A stretch of DNA of 64,000 nt from Mytilus galloprovincialis (taxonomy: Eukaryota; Mollusca; Bivalvia; Mytilida; Mytilidae). The notes beneath the pieces were generated by a model, which did not search any database, was not told where the DNA came from, and saw only the letters and a list, made by a program, of their open reading frames with translations. The DNA is taken from NCBI RefSeq assembly GCF_965363235.1, contig NC_134847.1, positions 63,148,439 through 63,212,438 on the forward strand, written 5' to 3'. Below are positions 12,480-22,363 of this stretch, piece after piece. A program made the translations under genes and the position numbers. Each line of letters begins with the position of its first letter. Position 1 is the stretch's first letter.

Positions 12480-14320
12480 CTTTTGTGTCACAGGAACCAA
12501 CACTTAACCATTTATGATAAAATTAAGTATAATGAATTTTTGTTATTGGGTTTCTTTACTTTTTATATCAGTACTTCACTTATTTTTATCCTGTATATAC
12601 ATTACTACAAAGGCTGACTTGGATATAGACATATGATCATCTGAAATTCTTCCATCCATATATTAAACTTGTGTGTTCAAAAGGGTATGCGCAGCAGTAT
12701 ATGAATATAAAGGTTCAAATCAGTCCAGACAAAAGAGCTGAGGGGCTTAATATTTAGTGCCTCTTATAGGCAGTATGCTCTGTTCATTAATGCATCATCG
12801 AATTAATAATTGGGAAGTTCGCAAATGGCTTGTTACAGGCGGTATTAGCGTCCATTCCAAGAATATCCTCTCTTTCCTATGCAAGTACAAATTTTTCATC
12901 CTTCGTCACATTGATGTGGTCTATTCATTTTGAACCTGAATACAGGATTTGTCAACTCACCATGCTCTACGATGAATGAACGCTATTATTATATAGCATC
13001 TGCGTCTGATGTTTTTACAGGATATCAATCTTTGAAACCATGCACTGAACTAATTCCAACCTATCTGAGTCTGAATTAGCCTTACCCATCTACTAGAAAG
13101 CTTTGGTCCTGTCAGACTTATAGGTATTGTTGCCCTTACACGACAATTTTCCACATTTTTGGCAAATATCTAACAAACAAAAAAGTGACAGCATTAAGAT
13201 TGTTCTGCAAATGTTTTTCATCTTCTGTCTTGGCCATCTTCTTCAATCTATCTAAAAAGATAGAAAGAAATTTTATACAGCAAATAATATCAGGCAGATA
13301 TATGATACAAGATCTACATCTAAGTATATTAGGTAACCTCAACAAATTGTCAATTGACTCCTTAAAACCGAAATTACTCTTAAATGATAATTTCAACACC
13401 TTTTTGGTTGTTATCTTCAAAATTGTAATCAATGGATGAAAACACATCACAGCAGACTAGTATGAGCAATAGTAGATCCACACAAAAAAATCTACTGAGG
13501 GAGACACATATTTCGTATAAAAACCATTAACTTTAAAATGGTGATTATTTTACACATGTTTGATTTGTTGTTGATTGTCTTCAAAACTATAATAGAGAGA
13601 TAAAATGTCAGCCAGCAGAAATAATATTCAGTAAGATGTACAAATTAATAAACCAAAAACTTTTATTTAACTTTTTCCAAGTATAACAGAGATTGAAAAC
13701 ATTATAAACAAAATAAGCCTCTTTCTGTTATTTTTTTTTGTTCTGAATTTTGGCGTTATGTATTTCCGCATTTTGGCACTACGTTGTCGCATTAAAATTC
13801 CTACGTTTTCGCATTTTTATAGTACTCTTTTCCGCATTGTTTTTACATTGATTTTGTTTAAGATAATTTACATTTCCGCATTTTAATTTTTAATGTATGT
13901 CGCTTCGGTTTGCCAGCAAATTTCAAACATATTCTTTTTCTGGAATAACTGCCATAATATCTTCTACAACACAATCCTCATGATCTCCTCTGGTGACAAG
14001 AAGGCGAGTACAAAGAACTGGTTGAGCCATTTCCCCACTTCACTTGACCTTTCTTTATATTTGGTACTTAGTCCAATAGTTCGTATTCTACGCCATCAAC
14101 TTTAACCGAGATGGAATCTTCAGCAGCTTATATGTGCATTAAGAAAAATTACACTTACAGCATTACAGCATTGTGCATCATGACCTGTTCAAAGTCAATA
14201 TGTATAGTTTTCGAAGAGAGCACTTAATTTCGAGCTTAATTTCTCTGTTGGCAAGTAGCATTTAGCAAATTTTACATATTTGAGTAGCATTCTTCTGTCA
14301 TTTGCCATTTAGACACCCGT
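12480..14320. other. No gene seen; CGCATTTT-type motif cluster at 13750-13885
   Basis: Only short frames. Between 13750 and 13885 the motif TTTCCGCATTTT and variants (GTCGCATT, TTCGCATTTT) occur about five times in one orientation, possibly the end of a decayed element. Opposed open frames at 13136-13450 resemble nothing I know. Confidence 0.4.
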
Positions 14321-14324
14321 GTAT

Positions 14325-14935
14325 TGAGTATAGTATAAGCATTGGCACATCTCCTTTCCATGGAGATTATATGACCCTGCCCCCTCCGTCATGGTCTATT
14401 GATTTCGAAACGTTTGCTTATTTTACATGTATTAGTTTTTTATTAGGTCAGTTTATGGAGAACCACAAGTGGTAGATCAATGATATTTGGTCTGTAGTTG
14501 TGTAAGCATATGCATATCTCATTTTCATAGAGATAATTTGGCTCCGCCCCCTTAGTCATGGTCTATTGACTTTGAAAATTTTTATGAGTTATCATGTATT
14601 AGTTGGTGATTAGGTCAATTCAAGGGGAACCATTAGTGGTAGGCCAATATTAATTGATATTCAGTTGTATAAGCATTGGCACATCTCATTTCCACGGAGA
14701 ATATTTGGCCTCACCCCTCAGTCACAGTCTAATGACTTTGAAACTTATCTTAGTTTACATGTATTAGTTTGTGATTAGATCAGTTATGATAAGTCAATGG
14801 TCATGATGGTATTTGGTATGCAGTTGTATAAGCATTGGCACATCTCATTTACATGGAGATTGTTTAGCCATGTAACTCAGTCATGGTTCATTGACTTTGA
14901 ATATTTTCATAACTTGTGTAAGATGTTAAAGTATT
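14325..14935. repeat. Tandem array, about 165-bp unit, four copies
   Basis: The block (GG)CACATCTC starts at 14346, 14513 (as CATATCTC), 14680 and 14839: spacing 167, 167, 159. Other blocks recur in order: a GTCATGGTCTATTGA-like block, ACATGTATTAGTT and GTGATTAGGTCA. The array is followed at 14971 by GCGAGACATATC, a motif that also follows the 147-bp array at 7531. Confidence 0.85.
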
Positions 14936-15779
14936 GCTATTTTGATTTCAACATTTGCATGTAATCAAAATTACAAAAAAAGCGAGACATATCTCTGTGA
15001 TAACAGTTTATGTGTCTCCGATTTTCTATCTAAAGAAGATGTGGTAAGATTGCCAACGAGACATAAAACACAATTAAATGGAGAAATAACTGTAGTACCA
15101 TGATCTTTGATTCGCGTGATCTGTTTGCGCTCAATCCCTGTTGTTTGATTCAAGGCGTTACATGATTTTGGTTTCAAGTATGTACTTTCTGTCTTAGAAT
15201 TTGCAATAATTTCATTCAAGTTAGATTGAGCTATACTCCAAAGGGTGTTTGTCTAATTTCTAAAAACACATGTTAAGATTGCATTATTAAGGTACTTTTC
15301 TTGTTGGTTTGCATTTTTTGTCAAAAAATATAATTGAAATCTGTATGCAAGTGTAGATGTTAGTCCTGTTGTTTTATTTTTTATTCAGTTTAAATTGTCT
15401 GGTGTCGTTCACGTTTTTGATGACCCATGTATGGGTAGACCGTGGTTTTTTTAAGGGATCATATATTATATAAGTTTCCGATGCAAATGTATAATTGAAT
15501 TGTCCATTGCGTAAATAAATCGATGTAAAGCAGTTTTAATCCTGAAAACATGAAGTCTCCTTAAAACCTTCGACGCGGAAAACAGAGAAGGTATGTTTGA
15601 CTGGCCTGGGGACGTCTGCTTCGGCTTAAATTACATGAAATACACTATCTAATTAAAATATTCAACAGTTCGGTATCTTCTGTGCCAAACATTTTTTGGT
15701 ACTAGCTGCCAAACATATTTTGGTACTAGCAATTCCCAAAATAATTTTTATTGCCTCGATCATGTTTTTTCACATCGAA

Positions 15780-16020
15780 TCCACCCCTCGTCTAAAAAGT
15801 AAAAGAACAAAAATACTGAACTCCGAAGAAAATTCAAAACAGAAAGTCCCAAATCAAATGGGAAAATCAAAGGATAAAACACATCAAACGAATGGAAAAC
15901 AACTGTCATATTCCTGACTTGGTACAGGCATTTTCAAAAGTAGAAAATGGTGGATTGAACCTGGTTTTATAGCGCTAAACTCTCACTTGTATGACAGTCG
16001 CATCAAATTTAATAATATTG
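15780..16020 (+). repeat. Dispersed repeat with conserved non-coding blocks
   Basis: Blocks such as CAAACGAATGGA, TTCCTGACTTGGTACAGGCA, GGTGGATTGAACCTGGTTTT and CTCACTTGTATGACAGTCGC match, from memory, a repeat common in mussels. Only one copy is in this window, so the call relies on recollection. Confidence 0.4.
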
Positions 16021-16324
16021 ATATAAAATGATGCGAGAACAAAACAAACAGACACAACATATAAAAATGTCACAAATAAAGGTAAAAGTTTTATTCGGTA
16101 TGTCACAAATGTGAAAAGGGAACGGGATTGTAGTTACGACATAAGGAACATATCCGATATCATCTGTACAACAGATATTCCATATTATGAAATTTACGAA
16201 GTGATGACTTTCAGCTTCCAAATGCTTCATTATTGGGAACTGAAATCATCTCTTTTGTCGTAAAGTTTTGTTTTCATCCGAGCCTCATAGTCAATTTCTA
16301 GATACATTGTATAAATCCTAATCA

Positions 16325-16560
16325 AGTGGCAAAATCATAGAGAGACGGAAGATATCAAAGGGACATACAAACTCACACGTCGATGACAAGCTGACATAGC
16401 CATGGTAAAAAAGTTCAAAGAGAAACAACAAATAAAGAACACAACATAGAAAACCAAAGACTGAGCAACACGACCCCCTCCAAAACAGGGGTTATTCCTT
16501 GCAATCTGGAAGGTTAAGCTTATCCTGCTCCACATATGGTACCAGTCGTATTGACAACAA
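16325..16560 (+). repeat. Dispersed repeat, family B (copy 1)
   Basis: It shares ACATAGAAAACCAAAGACTG, GAGCAACACGA and CTGCTCCACA blocks with 37240-37465 (plus) and 50702-50930 (minus). A partial copy may also lie at 20820-20900. Non-coding. Confidence 0.65.
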
Positions 16561-17228
16561 CCTGTATATGCGGCGTTTTACACGAAAGAACTTAAAATTT
16601 AGTAACTGTATGTTTTAACTTTACATTTTATGTGTTGCAAGGTTTTTAGATAATTCTTAAAGTTGGTTTTGTAATAAACATATTTTTTGGCGAATTTGAA
16701 AGTTTTTCTGTCACTGTGTCTGAGTAACGGGTGTAGTATGTGTGTTGGTTGAGTTTGTGTCTCGTTGACTTTTACCGAACGTATCTTTTTCATTCATATT
16801 TATATTCTAAACGACTGTATTGATCACTCAAGAAACTATGCTCATATTTATTTCAATTTCATGAAAAATGCAACCGAACGGATTCATGCAGGCACATTCA
16901 GACGAGGGCGCACAAGGCGACCCATTGCTCTCCTAAAAAGAGAAAACAAGATAATATCTCGGTAAAATATAGCCATTTATTTTGTACAAGATTATCAAAT
17001 AAATTTCATGTGTTTGGAAATAAGATCCGAATTATCAAGGGAACTTTCGCAATCAAGACTTTTGAAAGAAAGAATGTTTTATCCGAGTGCGGTATTAAAA
17101 CTCTAAAATGACCAAAAACACGCCCATAATGCTTATATTGGATCACGATGACCATTTCTGGTCTTTGTCATAATACTTGTGAGAAGCAACGAACGACATC
17201 GTCGACATACACCAAAGAATGTACTGCA
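16561..17228. other. No gene seen
   Basis: Probably the downstream flank of the minus-strand ankyrin gene. Open frames are short and unrelated to known families. Confidence 0.4.
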
Positions 17229-17234
17229 TTTATT
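17229..17234 (-). terminator. Polyadenylation signal of the ankyrin/SOCS gene
   Basis: AATAAA on the minus strand, about 90 nt downstream of the stop codon at 17325. Position and orientation fit a cleavage/polyadenylation signal. Confidence 0.5.
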
Positions 17235-17324
17235 TTCTTACCCTAAAATATGATAACATTAAAACTAACAATTCATTCAAAAGCAAACCTTTGAAGTTCT
17301 ATGGATTTTAAAATGCTTTTGTTT

Positions 17325-18977
17325 TCAAGGTATCAAGTTTAGCGTTACTGTAAGAATTTCTGTCTTAAGTGGCATCGGAATGGGCAGTTTGAGGACTTTT
17401 GCCATCTTTCGCTTGCAGTTTTTTAATATAAGATATTGGCACTCCTTCTTCAATGTCCAATCACTTAGTATATCTGCCATGTAGCTAATAATTTTGTTTT
17501 TAAATTTCATTTGTTCAGATGCATCTTCAGTTTTATACTCGATCATGTCGTCCATCATGTCCTTGACACATTTATGTGACATCATATTTAAAATATTCAA
17601 AAATATATCCAGATCTTTAATAGTGAGTGTTTCTACGGTGCAACAAACAAATTGTTCGAATATTAAACTAACTGGATAGAGCCCATTACATTCTATTTCA
17701 GGATCTGCACCATATTTTAACAATAAGGCTAGAGTCTTTGTGTCTAATCCAATCAAAATAGACATATCGCAGAAAGAGTGTAATGCGGTCCCCATCAATG
17801 ACCCCTCCTCGTTAACTCGTCCTATTTGCTGCAAATTTGATCCGTGACGTAGAAGGATCTCTGAACATTGTTGCAACATTCCAACAATCGTTTTGAATTT
17901 GTCTTCCTCCTCAAAATGGAGATTTAAACTACATATATTAGAATAGAGGCAATGAAGCCCAGTAGAGTACGATAATCTTCCAAATGCAGTTTGAACATTT
18001 AGATTTTCATGAGCAATTTCAAATTCAATTTCATCAAAATTCTGATTAGCACCAGCGTTCAGCAACAGTACTATACACGCAATAATATAAGGACGTTTTT
18101 CTGGCATATCATAACATTTCACATACAAGCACAACAAACTGTACAAAGGATATGTTCGAAAAGGTACGTTTGAAGCAACACTGTGTCCATGACGTATTAA
18201 AACAGTGGTCACAGTCGGGAGTGCTTCAACCCAATTCTTGTCAAAAAGGAAACTATAGGAATAAAGGACATGATATAGGTTCATTCCTCCAAACAGTGAT
18301 CTCAAATCTGGATGTAAGCGTAATAAAATATCCAAACATTCTGGTTTAGCTAATTTTAAAGCGGCTCCAACAGCACTTTTTATATCATCGTCTGTAGGGG
18401 ACTCTGACAACAAAAGCTTCAAAGCTGAAGGCGAATCAAGTTGACATGCCATGTTGATGTGGGCGTCCTTGCCAGAGAACTTATTTCGGTCATGATATCG
18501 ACCTAAACAATGGTCAAGTATTAATTTCACACATCTAATATGGCCACCTTTGCCAGCAACATCAAGTGGAGTAACTTCGGTTCGTTCATCTCCGTCCGTT
18601 GGTTTTTTGTAGTGTTTTTGACTGGCCGACTGATACTTGAAGTTAGTAGCTTTATTGTCATGAGGTCTGTCCTGTAAAAGTAACCCAAGTATAGTTCTGT
18701 GTCCAAGTTTGGCAGCAAGATGCATGTAAGATATTGAATAATACTCGTGTGGTGGCAAAAAATATCCTTTGAAAAATAAAACTGTCACTGCTTCAATGTT
18801 GTTGGCGATGATGGCATGGTGAAGGACATCCAGATTATTTTCATCGTGGTAAGATTCAATTCCAATTTTCGACAACTTGTCTACTTCTGATTTAACAATT
18901 TTTGTATCAGCAAAAGTTTGAACAAGTTGTATTAGAGATTGAACTGCTCTTGTCTTTGAATGTTGGCTTCTGTTCAT
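17325..18977 (-). CDS. Ankyrin repeat and SOCS box (ASB-like) protein, single exon
   Basis: A 550-residue uninterrupted frame. Ankyrin-type repeats are visible at about 49-80, 83-115, 136-165 (TPLDVAGKGGHIRCVKLIL), 171-200, 280-315 (ending LLLNAGANQ), 345-385 and 400-435 (ALHSFCDMS..LLLKYGADPE); some are degenerate. The last 43 residues (508-550) fit a SOCS box: TLKKECQYLI matches the Elongin-BC-binding BC box, and LPIPMPLK matches the Cul5-box LPxP core. By family knowledge, such proteins recruit substrates to CUL5-Rbx2 ubiquitin ligases through the ankyrin repeats. The substrate is unknown. The ATG at 18977 is the first in frame. No intron is needed, which may reflect retroposition or lineage-specific expansion. 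It lies on the same strand as the BTB gene 3.4 kb away. Confidence 0.85.
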   Translation of the reverse strand: MNRSQHSKTRAVQSLIQLVQTFADTKIVKSEVDKLSKIGIESYHDENNLDVLHHAIIANNIEAVTVLFFKGYFLPPHEYYSISYMHLAAKLGHRTILGLLLQDRPHDNKATNFKYQSASQKHYKKPTDGDERTEVTPLDVAGKGGHIRCVKLILDHCLGRYHDRNKFSGKDAHINMACQLDSPSALKLLLSESPTDDDIKSAVGAALKLAKPECLDILLRLHPDLRSLFGGMNLYHVLYSYSFLFDKNWVEALPTVTTVLIRHGHSVASNVPFRTYPLYSLLCLYVKCYDMPEKRPYIIACIVLLLNAGANQNFDEIEFEIAHENLNVQTAFGRLSYSTGLHCLYSNICSLNLHFEEEDKFKTIVGMLQQCSEILLRHGSNLQQIGRVNEEGSLMGTALHSFCDMSILIGLDTKTLALLLKYGADPEIECNGLYPVSLIFEQFVCCTVETLTIKDLDIFLNILNMMSHKCVKDMMDDMIEYKTEDASEQMKFKNKIISYMADILSDWTLKKECQYLILKNCKRKMAKVLKLPIPMPLKTEILTVTLNLIP

Positions 18978-19390
18978 TTTGAAATCTATAGCGTCACAAC
19001 GACATCAAACGATAAGAACACGTCACAATTCATCATGGCATATTATGCCATATATAACATCTCTGCACAAAGTCAATGTTGACAAATCATGACTATCCAT
19101 TCTAAGCTCAAGTAAATCTAAAGAAAAATGAGCTATGTTTACACAGGAAGTTGAACAAAATCGACCTTGGTAATGTTCTTGACATTTAAAAATTTAATAT
19201 AAATCTATATATATATCATATATCATATATGTACAAAATGTATATATAAATATCGATTTAAATGTTCGCATTACCTTTCGACAGGTTTCATTATAGAGGA
19301 TTAGGCAAGATACGTTTCATATATATAAACGCCTAAAAAGTGTACATAACAACACCAATAACATAAAAAGGAACTATAAATGTAATAATT
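18978..19390. other. Upstream flank of the ankyrin gene; AT-dinucleotide-rich
   Basis: Contains ATAT-rich runs at 19205-19245 and no gene. The 5'UTR and promoter of the minus-strand ankyrin gene presumably lie here, but no core promoter element is convincing. Confidence 0.4.
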
Positions 19391-19432
19391 TATAAATATT
19401 TCGGATAACAGATATCCTTCGTCAGTCAGATT
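19391..19432 (-). ncRNA. Hammerhead-ribozyme-like motif of a Penelope-like element (degenerate)
   Basis: On the minus strand the sequence reads CTGACGA, an A, then a perfect 5-bp stem (GGATA/TATCC, loop TCTGT), then GAAA. CUGANGA and GAAA flanking stem II are the hammerhead core. A 3-bp stem III (ATA/TAT) can be drawn; stem I is poor, and the extra A before stem II departs from the consensus. Penelope-like elements are known to carry hammerhead motifs, and the GIY-YIG remnant lies 0.6 kb upstream on the same strand. Activity is doubtful. Confidence 0.35.
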
Positions 19433-20013
19433 CTGATGATAAATGAATCATCTTTAAGTTCTTAGATTAAACTTTTACTAAATCTTGAAATTTATACAAT
19501 AAAAAAGGTAAACCGAACATCAGTTAAGACGCTTGCACCATTCTAAAAATTTGTTGAACATGACATAGGTTATATGACTAATTACATCAGAGAGTTCAAA
19601 TATATGCTTTAAATAAAAATAATAATGTGCGATATGAACTAGCACAATTCTAAAGCTTTAACGGTGTCGATAATTATGATGTTACAAGAAAGATTGCGTC
19701 GGCAATAAGAATTCCAAATAAACAGCATTGAACGGTCTAAATTTCTAAAGATTTCAGATTTGACAACGGTAGTGTAGTTACATTAGAGTCTGCGATGTTT
19801 AAAACAAACGGTCGTTTAAATATAATAATAAATTTTGACTAAAGTAAACTAGTTGAACGTGGCTTGGTACTTATACATCCCTCAAAAAATTAAGCAATAT
19901 AAATTGTTATATACAACAGATTTATTTTAGAGATGAGTAAGGTAAAGAAATAGAAACGGAGACTGTAATAATAAGTAATATAACCCAGATGTGAAGCACT
20001 GCATGGTGTCGAA

Positions 20014-20319
20014 CTACATCTTTTCATTTATCCCATTTGGTGCCAAAGTTGTTAATTTTCTTATCCAAAATCTTTCCCGAGTAAGTCTATCCTCCCTAGA
20101 CCAAGCAGAGTTGTGGTCAATGATAGTAATGGTCAGTCGATTGAGATCTGCCTTAGTGTGGCCAGGGGATCTCAAATGTCGACTAAGAGGGAGGTCTGGC
20201 TTGCATTGGTAGTCGCTACGATGACCGTTCATTCGTTTGTGAAACGGCTGTTCTGACTCGCCAACATACTGTTTACCACATTTACACTGTAGAAGATACA
20301 CAACATTTGTAGACTATAT
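20014..20319 (-). pseudogene. Penelope-like retroelement remnant: C-terminal GIY-YIG endonuclease domain
   Basis: The minus-strand frame (95 residues from the first Met; it can be read upstream as TNVV) has VVYLLQCKCGKQYVGE, matching the GIY..YIG signature of Penelope-like elements, then HKRMNGHRSDY with the expected Arg, SRHLRSPGH, an ERFWIRKL segment with the expected Glu, and LAPNGINEKM at the C-terminus with the conserved Asn. The reverse transcriptase that normally precedes it is absent: similarity ends near 20320, so the copy is 5'-truncated. The domain itself has no internal stop, suggesting a fairly recent insertion. Confidence 0.85.
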
Positions 20320-20326
20320 ATTATAC

Positions 20327-20358
20327 CATGGAAGTAATATTTAAATATTACTTCCATG
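20327..20358. repeat. Perfect 32-bp palindrome
   Basis: CATGGAAGTAATATTT is followed directly by its exact reverse complement. It lies at the 5' truncation point of the Penelope remnant and just before family A repeat copy 2. Confidence 0.9.
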
Positions 20359-20365
20359 ATTATAC

Positions 20366-20462
20366 ACATTTAAAATTGAGAATGGAAATTGGGAATGTGT
20401 CAAAGAGACAACAACCCGACTAAATAGCTGACAACAGCCGAAGGCCACCAATGGGCCTGTTA
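20366..20462 (+). repeat. Dispersed repeat, family A (copy 2, truncated)
   Basis: Matches 26437-26530: TTGAGAATGGAAATTGGGAA, CAAAGAGACAACAACCCGAC and GGCCACCAATGGGCC blocks. Confidence 0.7.
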
Positions 20463-22363
20463 CATTTAAACTCTTTTCAAAACATTTAGGTCTTTAGATT
20501 TCGGCTAAAGATAGACGTAGATAAATTCATTTTCAAAGGGGGCTCCAATCTGTGGAACTTCATGAAACGTTCACATAATTAAAAAAAAAAACGTAAATCA
20601 ACATGGGGGTTAAAACAAAGGGAAAATATACACAGTAACTGCCCCAATAAACCTGGAATAACTCATTACAATATCTCAAGAAATGGTTGAATTTGCTAAG
20701 ACTAAAGACTTATGTATTAGGAATTTCGGATGTTATAAAGGGGCGGATGGTACAAATGGGACATTTAAAACTCCGAAATGGTGATTAACTGGCATTAGAC
20801 AAATCGAAAAAAGAAGAAAAGATAAAGTCTACATAACACTACATAGAAAAAACTATAGACCGAGCACTACGAACTGCACAAAAAACTGGTGCCGTGGTGG
20901 AAATCTTTTTTCCTCCGGAAGCACTAGCCAATCGGGCTTCACGTGAACATATGTGCATGCATTCGGTGAGGTCACAATCAAGTAAATTAGGACGGGATGA
21001 CATCTGTAAAAAATTTTGAATGGTTGACTTTAACTTTTTAGTTTAACAACTCTCTTGTCAGCATCAACTCTTTATCAAATATTTTGTAAATTTGTGATTT
21101 TTCTCAGTTTTAAGAACAAAATGAATATTATTTCAAACTTTTTTGTTATAAATGATTAAAGCCATACATATGTAAGAAATTTGAAAAGACAAAAATGATA
21201 TGGGATATACATGATTCTTGTAAAATCAATCATTTTGTACCCCTCACCCATTTTCTCAAAACTTTGGCTAAAAAGACTGACTTGTATTGATTGGTCATAC
21301 AATTTAAAAACTGGATTTTTCAAAAACTATTCATTGTAAGTACACAATTTTTTCACAGATTTATGTTCAATTATTATATTTTGAAAATTCGTTGATATTT
21401 TCCACTTTTATCACATATTTTGGAAATAATTCCTGAACGAGATTCCAACGAGACTGAAACGTCAGAAGAATACATCCTTAAGTACACCATAATTAATAGG
21501 GTTTAGAAATCTTAGAATTCAAAATCTTCATGTGGGTATCTTGGTATCACAATGAGTTTTGTTAACATACACGTACACAAAAAAAAAGATGTTCCAACAT
21601 AATCTTGCTAGCAAAAAAGACAAAGAAGGCCTAGTGTTTCCTTTTAGTATCTTGAAGCCGATACCAAGAGGCAATAAAAAAAATAAGTTGTAGAAAAACA
21701 GACAACAGAACCATCGAGAGATAAAAGATAAGACAAACAACAGTCCACAGTATATGTTTCTTTTGTCATTTCTTCCCTACTTCTGTAAATCCTGATCCAG
21801 ACCCTTACACATAGATTTAACTGAATAAATAGTTTTTGTTTTTGTTTAAATGAATATTGAAATATACTGATATTGATGATGTCATTACTTTTATTGTTAA
21901 CACATTAACTAGTTCTATCATGGCAAGATTGATTATTTGATTGTTACTTAACGTCCAGTGGTAAATATTTCATGCAAGTTCAGGACGAATTTTTGTGCAA
22001 GAGATATGCAAATAAATTCATAACGAGCATCGTCGGGTAGTTCTTACTTCAGTTTTTAAGAAGTTCAGGATAAGAAGAACTTGAATACACAACTTGCCGA
22101 ATTTTCCCCACAGCTTCGGTTCGAGATATAAAATATGAATCCATTCTGGACACACATCTGTATTCAGCTTTTTACCAGGATTTGTCCTCGGATTTTGATG
22201 GTCCAGTTTTTGTTCTTATCGGTTTTTGATATGACACTAGCTGTATATGTTGTAGAACGTTTTTAGAAATCCAGACTGGACAAATTAATGTGTATGTGTC
22301 TTCTAAGTTATACCGCATTCTGTTCTAAATTATAAGTTAAATTGGATTGGGGCTAATAGAATT
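20463..22363. other. 1.9 kb without a recognisable gene
   Basis: Possible family B fragment at 20820-20900; otherwise AT-rich non-coding sequence. The part nearest 22364 should hold the 3'UTR of the BTB gene. Confidence 0.4.

Noticed and set aside
12690..12730. GGTTCAAATC, resembling a tRNA T-arm
   Set aside because: No acceptor stem, D-arm or A-box can be folded around it.
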